Source: Tolypothrix sp. PCC 7712
Lineage (GTDB): Bacteria > Cyanobacteriota > Cyanobacteriia > Cyanobacteriales > Nostocaceae
DNA length: 64,000 nucleotides
Direction of reading: 5' to 3'
Assembly (NCBI RefSeq): GCF_025860405.1
Contig: NZ_CP063785.1
Span: 7,255,390-7,319,389 of the forward strand
Every line of letters starts with the position of its first letter. The first letter of the stretch is position 1. Position numbers and translations under genes: made by a program. Positions 45,501 through 52,715 of this stretch are shown in pieces. Under the pieces are notes generated by a model that saw only the letters and a list, made by a program, of their open reading frames with translations, did not search any database and was not told the origin of the DNA.

Positions 45501-47041
45501 TAGCTTTTAGCCCAACAGATAATCTGATTGCTTTTACTGATGTTCCTTTGGATAAAGATGTCAAAAAGAGTATCATAAATATTTTGAAATATCCAGTTTG
45601 CCAGGATGGAGAATATCAAGTTTGTCCAGGTGTTAATCACTTTAAATTTGATGCAGAGCATGAAGGTAATATTTCAGCAATTGACTTTAGCCCTGATGGC
45701 AAAACTCTAGTTTCTGGCGGTAGGGATGGAAAACTTCAAATCTGGACTATCAGTGAAGATTTGAGTGAGCCTGGATTACACGCATTTAGGGAGTATGAGG
45801 AAAGTATAAGTCATATTGCTTTCAGCCCTGATGGTAAAATAGTTGCATCATCTCATAGCGATGGAATCATCAATTTTTGGAACCTTTCTTTAGTCACCGA
45901 GATTTATGTTAATTTGCAAAAATCACATAGGTTAGCAGGGCATAAAGCAGAGATCACTAAGATTAGCTTTACATCAGATAGCTCCCAACTGCTTTCTAGT
46001 AGCTATGACGGAACAGTTAAGCTTTGGTATTTTAGCAGCAACTTTGAAGGACACTCGGGGGCTAGAGTTCAGAAAGTGAGTTTTAGTACAGATAATCAAA
46101 TCGTCACTACGGTAGATAAAAAAGGAAATTTCAAGCTTTGGAATTTTAACGGAGAACTACAAAATAAATTTGGTGATGAAATCAAAATTAGCGATGCTCA
46201 ATTGAGCCGAGAAAATAAAATTGTTGTAGCAGTAGGAAGTGATGGTGGGATCAATCTGTATAGCTTAGATGGGACAATGGTCTACACTTCCATCCAAGAG
46301 CATCAACAGGCAATTAACCTCCTTCGTCTTAGCCCTATTGAAGATATCTTTGTAACAACGAGTGAAGATAATCGTATAGATTTTTGGAAGATAAATAGAA
46401 ATCCTTGGAATGTAGAGTTATTAAAAACATTTAATCCTGCAAAGACCTCTATTACAGCAATTACTTTTAGTGGCGATGGTAAGTTTTTCGCTTCAGGTAG
46501 TGATGACGGTAAAGTAGAACTTTGGAGCCTGGCTCTTGATGCTAATCAAGTACCTGAAACTATCTTTGATGTAGGAGGTAGTGTTGTTGATCTGAGTTTA
46601 AGCAATGACGGTCAAATGATTGGCGTGGTTATTAATTCAACAACTGATGAATATGAAATCAAACTTTGTAGTCGCAGTGATGGCTCGATCAAGCCTTTGC
46701 GTAGAGAGACGAAAGGGATGGTTTATGCTTTGAAAGTTTGCTGTGAAGATGAAGTAATTGTTTCGATAAGTGAAACCAATAAAATCGGTTACATAGAGAT
46801 ATGGAATATCGATGGAAGTTGGCTAGAGAAGATTCTAGCCTTGGATAAACAAGGATTTGATATAGAGGTTGAGGCTGCTGCTTTTAGTCCCAATAAAGAA
46901 GAAATTGCTCTAGCTACTTATGTAGATAATGATTATGATGGCTATAGACACGTACAAACTTTGAACTTAAGTCTAGATAGCCTGATGAGAACTACTTGTG
47001 AGCGTATTCAGGATTACTTAGAGCTTAAAAACATAAATTAA
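42560..47041 (+). CDS. Caspase-like protease + nSTAND NTPase + WD40 sensor
   Basis: 1493 residues. Residues ~8-270 are a caspase-family domain with His97 (YFAGHGIA) and Cys155 (ILDCCFAGG). Residues ~310-700 are an nSTAND ATPase: NPYKGLASFEKEDSQLFFGR, Walker A GLSGSGKSS (351-359), and the Walker B region LLLTIDQCEEL. Residues ~780-830 may be a coiled coil. From ~885 to the end are 12 or so WD40-like repeats (FSPDGKTLVSGGRDGKLQIW). This is the architecture of STAND-type signal-sensing proteases involved in regulated cell death or conflict. A rho-independent-like hairpin follows. Confidence 0.9.
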   Translation: MTTDNHIERSLAIVIGINQYKHIRKLKSAVHDAEELAKVLKERYQYEVLLLTDDKASKEELLNLLKNLQENRIKLPDNDEQISVKESDRVLFYFAGHGIAEKAEERKDKDVKPAGYLMLQDSQDDEKSTWLSMQELHDALTDLNCRHLLMILDCCFAGGIRWAALKRNSGGYGRKMYQQSYDRFIKFPAQQVITSAAHDEQAQDTSRLARREGDENRHSPFADLLLKVLKAEPDKVKQDNHLKAIVEDGVITAQELFTYLQNRLGNDAEEQTPELFRLKKHDKGEYIFLPDGIEPNLEKLKLDENTNPYKGLASFEKEDSQLFFGRKRLIEEPKEGLLKKVSDNQLTVVLGLSGSGKSSLVKAGLIPALISEKKTSQEWWYVLDPMRPGDDPLTALATTIHPLTNIPFDSLIQELQQNKKFLTAIAREWSKNKPNLKLLLTIDQCEELITLCKNEERATFLQLLAEALASPDLSKKLRIVITLRSDFEPQIRDAIKETRWQDDWQNGRFIVTPMNREELQQAIEEPAAQRALFFESPKLVNQLIDEVVQMPGALPLLSFTLSELYLKYLKKAEEDPEKDDRTITEEDYENIGGVTRSLTNTADKTHNDLVEKEKVDSSTIRDIMLRMVAISGGESARRRVPTSELVYPEPKNKQVQKVIHYFLETRLLIRGLDAENQEYIEPAHDALVKGWVRLKEWIDKELDGFVLRQRLTAAANDWAKNPQDSGLLLPNGDRLNQLEKVLKSENSWFNQQEAEFVERSIKKRREQERQSLENQVELNTTESQRLFTANDRLDAIAKMIKAGELLQENLEEGLKITQHKQLHFLIKFNHLLSELGELNSIDTREPIINFSSNQKTQVIATVSGQNSNRVCFLDWKGKLINVEENEEKIYDLAFSPDGDILVTGGEQGIIKFYKNDRNGWHSFYEIQGETRKHRGYVNSLSFSPDGNILVSASNDGKINFWSREGAFIRTLITHPHPVLQVAFSPTDNLIAFTDVPLDKDVKKSIINILKYPVCQDGEYQVCPGVNHFKFDAEHEGNISAIDFSPDGKTLVSGGRDGKLQIWTISEDLSEPGLHAFREYEESISHIAFSPDGKIVASSHSDGIINFWNLSLVTEIYVNLQKSHRLAGHKAEITKISFTSDSSQLLSSSYDGTVKLWYFSSNFEGHSGARVQKVSFSTDNQIVTTVDKKGNFKLWNFNGELQNKFGDEIKISDAQLSRENKIVVAVGSDGGINLYSLDGTMVYTSIQEHQQAINLLRLSPIEDIFVTTSEDNRIDFWKINRNPWNVELLKTFNPAKTSITAITFSGDGKFFASGSDDGKVELWSLALDANQVPETIFDVGGSVVDLSLSNDGQMIGVVINSTTDEYEIKLCSRSDGSIKPLRRETKGMVYALKVCCEDEVIVSISETNKIGYIEIWNIDGSWLEKILALDKQGFDIEVEAAAFSPNKEEIALATYVDNDYDGYRHVQTLNLSLDSLMRTTCERIQDYLELKNIN

Positions 47042-47071
47042 TGACATCTTTCCAATGATACAAATACGTGG

Positions 47072-47100
47072 GTAAGGGTTTAGCAATGCTAAACCCTTAC
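47072..47100 (+). terminator. Hairpin after the caspase-STAND gene
   Basis: GTAAGGGTTTAGC pairs perfectly with GCTAAACCCTTAC around AAT. There is no clean T-run. The 51621 hairpin is of the same family, so this is either a dispersed repeat or a terminator. Confidence 0.5.
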
Positions 47101-47182
47101 GAAAAATCTATCTGGATCACGATTTTTGTGACTTAGCATTAGACATCAATTCATACCTTGAATCAGCAATGTCTAAGTTTAA

Positions 47183-48508
47183 TTAGATTAAGCTACTTCT
47201 TGTGCTTGGAGTCTCAAAGCGTGTAGGACAAAGTATCTGCACTTTAGATAAGGGATGAGAACTCTTCTCATTTGATCCATGAGCGTAACTCTGCTTATCT
47301 GATATAGAAGTACCAGCTATAGGAGTAGCAGACTCAGTTCCACTTTTCACCTTTAGAGGAATAAAGATTAGGCTGTTAGCAATATCATTTTTCCATTTCA
47401 AAGCGTTCACTATATTTTCTATTTCAGCTTTTGTGAATTTGAAACAATTTTGTACTTTTCCATCTCCAAAGTACTCTCTTAGTTCTTCAAACTTTCCTTC
47501 TTTGGCTTTTACTTTTATCACCTCAACTGTTTGAACGATATCGTCTTGATCTGTAATTCTAGCCTTGGAGATAAGTATACTTTCTAGAAACTCAGACTCT
47601 TGTGTATCCAATGCCATTTTAACTGATCCTATAACTGCGTTTTCTGGAAGATTTCCCTTCTTTGCAAGATCAATATCTATAGCAGTTAATTTTTGAAATT
47701 CCTCAGGGTCTACACGCTTCAAAAATTCGTTGAGATTACCATCTGATAATGCGTTCGCCAATTTGGATAAGAGGGAGAGGTTTGCAAGAAGGCTTGGTAT
47801 TTTGGCGGCTTTTTTTAAACCCGGGAAATTTACTACTAAATCTACTGTAGGCTTTCTTCCAGCTACTTGAAGTTGCCCCGGGCAGACAGAATATCTATCT
47901 TCACTAAAACTAGACGTTTTGAATTCAAAATGATCTCCCTGCAAATTCCCAATTGAACCCTTCTTTTGAAGGTTGAGGCTAACCTGCGAGAGGTTGCTAT
48001 AGTTTGATTGCAATGTTCTCTGACTGCAAGGAGGAAGGTATGCATATCTGGAATACTTCTCTTCCCCTGGCTGATATATAAAGATCATTACTTCATGAGA
48101 GAGATTATTGACCAATTTTAACTTGCCATACTGTTGGGAACCTGGAGCAAGATTATGCAACCCTAAACGTGTAAGAGTCTCAGGTGTGGCAGTTGCATTA
48201 ACTTCCAGCCCGTGTGGAGTCTGGTAAGATTTGAGTTTACTTAAGGTCTGAGAACTAAAGATCCCATGAACCGCAATATCATCAAATGTTGATTGCAATG
48301 TGGCTATAACTGAACCTCTATCTCCATAGCTCAAGGTTTTATTTACAGTCTCAGCTTGAGCTGGTTTCCCTGCGACTGCTCCGGCTGCAATAGAACCCAC
48401 CGCGATCGCTAACTTCACTGCTTTGAGGGCTTTGAGATTTGTGCTTTGCTGAGAAACCGCAACTTCTGCGCGATCGCGGTTGTGAGTATCTATAATTTCT
48501 AGTGACAT
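47183..48508 (-). CDS. Exported protein with peptidoglycan-binding-like domain, unknown function
   Basis: 441 residues. After a polar start, a hydrophobic segment near residues 30-50 ending in KPAQAE looks like a signal peptide. Residues ~57-118 match a peptidoglycan_binding_1 domain (LSYGDRGSVIATLQSTFDDI, then HGIFSSQTLSKLKSYQ). Residues ~130-215 are a beta-rich region (LVNNLSHEVMIFIYQPGE...). The rest, up to ~400, is helical and charged. The tail is low-complexity. It is transcribed from shared block C, which relates it to the lectin-CAP and caspase-hydrolase genes. Function unknown; probably periplasmic. Confidence 0.65.
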   Translation of the reverse strand: MSLEIIDTHNRDRAEVAVSQQSTNLKALKAVKLAIAVGSIAAGAVAGKPAQAETVNKTLSYGDRGSVIATLQSTFDDIAVHGIFSSQTLSKLKSYQTPHGLEVNATATPETLTRLGLHNLAPGSQQYGKLKLVNNLSHEVMIFIYQPGEEKYSRYAYLPPCSQRTLQSNYSNLSQVSLNLQKKGSIGNLQGDHFEFKTSSFSEDRYSVCPGQLQVAGRKPTVDLVVNFPGLKKAAKIPSLLANLSLLSKLANALSDGNLNEFLKRVDPEEFQKLTAIDIDLAKKGNLPENAVIGSVKMALDTQESEFLESILISKARITDQDDIVQTVEVIKVKAKEGKFEELREYFGDGKVQNCFKFTKAEIENIVNALKWKNDIANSLIFIPLKVKSGTESATPIAGTSISDKQSYAHGSNEKSSHPLSKVQILCPTRFETPSTRSSLI

Positions 48509-48550
48509 AGTTTTATACCTAATCTTTCTGTTGATTGATTTGCTTCTGGT

Positions 48551-48628
48551 TGCATTATGCTGAATTCTTTATTCCTAAGTCCGGCTTGTTAACGCATAAT
48601 TATTTGCATGTTTATGCATTGACTGAAC
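48551..48628 (-). promoter_or_regulatory. Shared upstream block, copy C
   Basis: Read on the minus strand: ATGCATAAACATGCAAATAA, TATGCGTTAACAAGC, GACTTAGGAATAA and ATTCAGCATAATGCA. It ends 43 bp before the start of the 441-residue gene. Matches copies A and B. Confidence 0.75.
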
Positions 48629-48630
48629 GA

Positions 48631-48783
48631 TTTACTACTCCTGCTTGGGAAATTAGGCGATCGCCTGCTCAAAATTTCTCAGTATAGAAGTGCAATTTTT
48701 TGTCGCATTATTTACTACATTTGGATGCGAAATGCGATCGCCTGCTCAAAACCTCTTGGTACAGAAGTGCGATCGCTCTTTTT
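48631..48783. repeat. Two direct repeats of about 72 bp with HIP1 octamers
   Basis: TTTACTAC, GCGATCGCCTGCTCAAAA, then GAAGTGC occur in both 48631-48701 and 48711-48783 with moderate divergence. Confidence 0.6.
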
Positions 48784-48920
48784 GTGAAAATGTACAAAAT
48801 CCTGTATTAGATTTGCACTTTTGTGCATAGATTAAAACTTGATCTCCAATTAGAATCAGCACATACTTCAATATTTTTATTCCTACAAAACTTCACCTTA
48901 CTGAATATGGGTAGAATGTG

Positions 48921-49631
48921 ATGGCAGTAGTAAGCTTAGAAAAACATCAAATTTATGGGCATTTACCAGTGGAAAAAAAGCTATGTATTCTGGTTGTCGA
49001 TGACCATCAATTAATTTTGACTGGCACTTTTGATGTATTAAGTAGACAGTATCCAGAAGCGAAGATACTGAAGGCGCAGACAGCCAAAGAGACACTGACT
49101 TTACTTCAATCTCAAGCGTTTAACCTGATTATGATGGATTTGTCGATTCCCTATCAGCTAGGGGAGACGGCAGAAATTGATACTGGAATTAAGCTGTTGC
49201 AAACGTTGCTCAAAGAATATCCCGATCGCAATTTCATGGTGCAAACTAGTTACGTAAAGGCGCTAATCCGCATTAAACACGAGATTGATAATCATCAAGC
49301 TGGGTTTGCGATCGCAGATAAAGGATTACCCGAAGCCCAAATGCTGATGCGGGTTAATTTAGCACTTCAGGGTGCAACTCACACCAAAGACATCAAAACG
49401 GGTATTGAACTCAAACCGGAATGGTTGGAGGTGTTGCGGTTGGCTTTTGAAGAGAGTTTGACAGATAAAGCGATCGCCGAGCGGATGTATAAATCAGAAC
49501 GAGCAGTACGCACTTACTGGACGAAAATACAGGATGTGCTGGGAGTGTACCCAGAAGACTGCAAGCAAGGCGGTAAGAATATGCGAATCCAAACCGAAAT
49601 TCGTTCCCGTGAAGAAGGTTTAATTGATTAA
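48921..49631 (+). CDS. NarL-type response regulator
   Basis: 236 residues from ATG 48921. Residues ~22-150 are a receiver domain (LCILVVDDHQLILTGTF, phosphoacceptor D73 in LIMMDLSIP). Residues ~170-225 are a LuxR/NarL-like HTH (ESLTDKAIAERMYKSERAVRTYW), divergent from the usual LTxRE start. The sensor kinase gene begins 28 bp later. The pair is flanked by shared block C on one side, so it may control the genes carrying that block, an inference. It is divergent from the 441-residue exported protein. Confidence 0.88.
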   Translation: MAVVSLEKHQIYGHLPVEKKLCILVVDDHQLILTGTFDVLSRQYPEAKILKAQTAKETLTLLQSQAFNLIMMDLSIPYQLGETAEIDTGIKLLQTLLKEYPDRNFMVQTSYVKALIRIKHEIDNHQAGFAIADKGLPEAQMLMRVNLALQGATHTKDIKTGIELKPEWLEVLRLAFEESLTDKAIAERMYKSERAVRTYWTKIQDVLGVYPEDCKQGGKNMRIQTEIRSREEGLID

Positions 49632-49659
49632 TATGCAGGATGGTTAAGCCGGAAACGAG

Positions 49660-51552
49660 ATGGAAAGGAGAATCTGGAATCGCATTCGCCAAGAATTGGG
49701 GTTGTGGACACAGGCTGCACCTCCTGGGATCATGGTGCTGGTTGTGGTGATATTGATCCGGATTGCTGGAGGAATGCAACCTTTAGAATGGATGCTCCTT
49801 GATACTATGTTACGTCTGCGTCCGGTAGAAAAACTCGATGAACGTGTCGTAATTGTGGGTATCGATGAACAGGATATTCAATCGGTGGGACAATACCCGG
49901 TTACAGATGAAAAAATTGCACAGTTACTTACCAAGCTAGAAACCTATCAACCGTTAGCAATTGGATTAGATATCTTTAAAAACGTTCCTGTGGAACCTGG
50001 TGGTGAACAACTCAAACAGGTATTGCAGAAAAATAATAATATTATTGGGATTGAAAAAATATTACCACCCGATACAATTTCCCCACCCCCAAGTTTGCCA
50101 CCCCAACAAGTTGGATTTGTTGATTTACGTAATGATGAGGATAGCAAAAATCGACGTTATTTGTTGTACACATCGAATCCTCAGAATATCAAGGAAGGGA
50201 AATCTTCTCTAGCGCTACTATTAATTACTAAGTACTTTCAAAATAACAGAATTAAAATAGACACGGGTATAAATGACCCAAATACTATCAGATTTAATGG
50301 GATTGAATTACCCCGTATTACCAATAATTTTGGTGGGTACGTCAATGTCGATGATGCTCCCTTGTCAATTTTGATGAACTTCCGCAACAATTCTCAGCCT
50401 TTTCATGTTGTATCGCTACTCGATATTTTAAACGAGAAAGTTGATGGGAAATTGTTGCGCGATCGCATTGTCTTAGTTGGCAATCGCAACATGAGCGCAG
50501 GTGATTTTTTTTATACATCTGCTGTGAGACAATTAGGATTAAAAGGTGTAATTTACGGCATTGACTATCACGCTCATGTCATCAGTCAAATTCTTAGTAG
50601 TGTAATCGATAGTCGCCCAATGTTGCACAGTTGGGGAGATATAGGAGAGTACGCATGGATATTTATTTGGGGTTTTTTGCCGATTGTTATTGGACGACTT
50701 ACCCAATCTGTTTGGAGAAATATACTGAGTGTTGGTGTAGCCGGATTTTGTCTGTTTAGCTGCGGGTATGTAATGTTGTGGGTGTGGGGTCTATGGATTC
50801 CTGTAGCACCTAATTTGCTGATATTAGCTTTGAATGGGCTTGGCTTGAGTGCTTTTGCATTTTACCAGCACGATCAATTCTTGCGATCGCAAATTAACGA
50901 ACGTCAAAACACCATTCAACACACTTTTACTATAATCCATAATGGCCCCTTGCAAACTCTCGCCTATGGATTACAACATCTACGTGCTCAAGATATTCCC
51001 TATGAACAACTAGTTGAGCAATTTGAAAAGCTAAATCTAGAAATTCGAGAAATTGGTGAATTTCTTAAACTTGAAGCGTTAACCAAAGAAGAGAGTTTAC
51101 GTTTAGGTAGCGGATTAATACTTGAATTAAATCGACCGCTTCACGATTTATTGTATGAAGTTTATTCAAGTACTTTAGAACGTCAAGATTTTGAAAATTT
51201 TAAAACGTTAAAAGTTAAAATTCGCAATTTTGACCCGATTGACGAGAAATATTTAAATCAGGAAGATAAACGGGGAATATGTCTATTTTTGGAAGAAGCG
51301 TTATGTAATGTGGGGAAACACGCCAAAGGAGTCAAGCGCGTTCAAGCATCGGGTGTTTATAGTGAGAATAAATACAATTTGTCGGTCAAAGATAACGGTT
51401 CAGGATTTAAATCAAAGCTAGAAAATAAAGGCACAAAACATTCTAAAATTCTTGCTAAACAATTAGGAGGAGAATTTCGACGTGAATCGCTTTCTCCTCG
51501 CGGAACTATTTGCGAACTTAGTTGGACACCTATAAAAAAATTTAAAATTTGA
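49660..51552 (+). CDS. CHASE2-domain sensor histidine kinase
   Basis: 630 residues. A transmembrane helix (~22-40) is followed by an extracytoplasmic CHASE2 sensor (~45-325: DTMLRLRPVEKLDERVVIVGIDE). Three transmembrane helices (~330-410) lead to a kinase core with the phosphoacceptor H427 in IIHNGPLQTL, of the NarX/HisKA_3 style, and an HATPase with EEALCNVGKHAKG (~545) and VKDNGSG. It partners with the NarL-type regulator just upstream and fits its class. The CHASE2 ligand is unknown. Confidence 0.9.
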   Translation: MERRIWNRIRQELGLWTQAAPPGIMVLVVVILIRIAGGMQPLEWMLLDTMLRLRPVEKLDERVVIVGIDEQDIQSVGQYPVTDEKIAQLLTKLETYQPLAIGLDIFKNVPVEPGGEQLKQVLQKNNNIIGIEKILPPDTISPPPSLPPQQVGFVDLRNDEDSKNRRYLLYTSNPQNIKEGKSSLALLLITKYFQNNRIKIDTGINDPNTIRFNGIELPRITNNFGGYVNVDDAPLSILMNFRNNSQPFHVVSLLDILNEKVDGKLLRDRIVLVGNRNMSAGDFFYTSAVRQLGLKGVIYGIDYHAHVISQILSSVIDSRPMLHSWGDIGEYAWIFIWGFLPIVIGRLTQSVWRNILSVGVAGFCLFSCGYVMLWVWGLWIPVAPNLLILALNGLGLSAFAFYQHDQFLRSQINERQNTIQHTFTIIHNGPLQTLAYGLQHLRAQDIPYEQLVEQFEKLNLEIREIGEFLKLEALTKEESLRLGSGLILELNRPLHDLLYEVYSSTLERQDFENFKTLKVKIRNFDPIDEKYLNQEDKRGICLFLEEALCNVGKHAKGVKRVQASGVYSENKYNLSVKDNGSGFKSKLENKGTKHSKILAKQLGGEFRRESLSPRGTICELSWTPIKKFKI

Positions 51553-51620
51553 GATTTTTGAAGCAGCTTGAAGTTGTTAGCTGTTAGATAAAATACAATT
51601 GCATAGAATACAGATTATTT

Positions 51621-51650
51621 GTAGGGGTACAGCAATGCTTGTGCCCTTAC
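51621..51650. repeat. Dispersed hairpin repeat
   Basis: GTAGGGGTACAGC and GCTTGTGCCCTTAC imperfectly pair; related to 47072-47100. It lies in the 275-bp gap after the kinase. Confidence 0.5.
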
Positions 51651-51827
51651 TCTGTATTGCATCTAAATGAGAATCGCTATATTTCAATCAAATATTAGAT
51701 TTAATTAGAATTTTTTCCGAAAAATGTAAAACCCTATATGTAGTCAATGAATAGCCATTGTTTTGGGTTTTTCGCGTATTCTGGTGTGTTTGCCCTGTTA
51801 AATAACTATATAATCAACAACAGTACT

Positions 51828-52556
51828 ATGAGACATAAACATATTACATTTTGGCGAAATAGCCGCAGACTTACAAGCTTAGTTGTAGGAGTGCTTTTTT
51901 TGATGACTGCATTCCCCGCATCTGCTGAGTTTAAACCAAAAGATCGCAAACCAGCCAGTGGAACTAGTCGCGCGGGTGGTTCTCGTGGATGTTCAAGTAG
52001 CGGTATTCCCCTGACACAACTTGCACCTCAGACATTTATCGGGAAAACGGCTTCTACACGTCCAACTTTAGTCTGGTATATGTCCAGTTCCCAAAATGTG
52101 CGATTCCGACTGTTTGAATTTGAATCTGTAAAAAGCGTTAAACAAATCGGTAAAGTTCAAGAAATACCCACAATAGTCGGGATTAATCAGCTAAAACTTC
52201 CCCTCAATTACCCCGAACTCACAGTAGGTAAAACATATTTATGGCAAATTGCTATTGATTGCAAAAACGACACGATTCTTAGCCATACTGAATTTACCGT
52301 TATCAACCCTCAATCACTTCCTAAGAATCAATTTACTAGCATTCTAGAAAAGGTAAATTATTATGCTGAAAATGAATTGTGGTATGAAGCGCTGTCAGAA
52401 GCATTGAAAGCAACCGATAATGGTAAACTAGGGCAAGTTGCGTCAACTTTAGTTAAAGAACTCGCACAGTCAGAAATGCCAACGGATAGCGACATAGACA
52501 GAAAAAATATTCAGAAACGAATCGAATACCTCCAGAAAATTGCCAGTGAAAACTGA
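51828..52556 (+). CDS. DUF928-family exported protein
   Basis: 242 residues from ATG 51828. It has a clear signal peptide (SLVVGVLFLMTAFPASAEF), then a DUF928 domain (RAGGSRGC, TRPTLVWYMSSS, LPLNYPELTVGKTYLWQIAIDC). DUF928 is a cyanobacterial family of unknown function often found beside CHASE2 sensors, CHAT-TPR proteases and filamentous-haemagglutinin genes, as here. The open frame extends upstream of the signal sequence to 51747, but this start gives a normal signal peptide. It is convergent with the CHAT gene. Confidence 0.8.
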   Translation: MRHKHITFWRNSRRLTSLVVGVLFLMTAFPASAEFKPKDRKPASGTSRAGGSRGCSSSGIPLTQLAPQTFIGKTASTRPTLVWYMSSSQNVRFRLFEFESVKSVKQIGKVQEIPTIVGINQLKLPLNYPELTVGKTYLWQIAIDCKNDTILSHTEFTVINPQSLPKNQFTSILEKVNYYAENELWYEALSEALKATDNGKLGQVASTLVKELAQSEMPTDSDIDRKNIQKRIEYLQKIASEN

Positions 52557-52715
52557 TAGAAAATAGTAGGCAGAATAAAAACGGCGAAAATTTAGTGGTT
52601 TAGAAAACTTCAAAACATAAATTATCCCATTTATGCATTGAAATTTTTCTTCTCTAGCTTCAAAAGCAATGGGATATTTTTTTACTTGGAAGTTTTGGCT
52701 GTCGCGGGAAGCCTT

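Larger units (their letters stand above)
48509..48920. other. Divergent intergenic region with shared block C and a tandem repeat
   Basis: Shared upstream block C serves the minus-strand gene. A ~72-bp direct repeat follows (48631-48783). The promoter of the response regulator must lie within the last ~130 bp. Confidence 0.6.
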
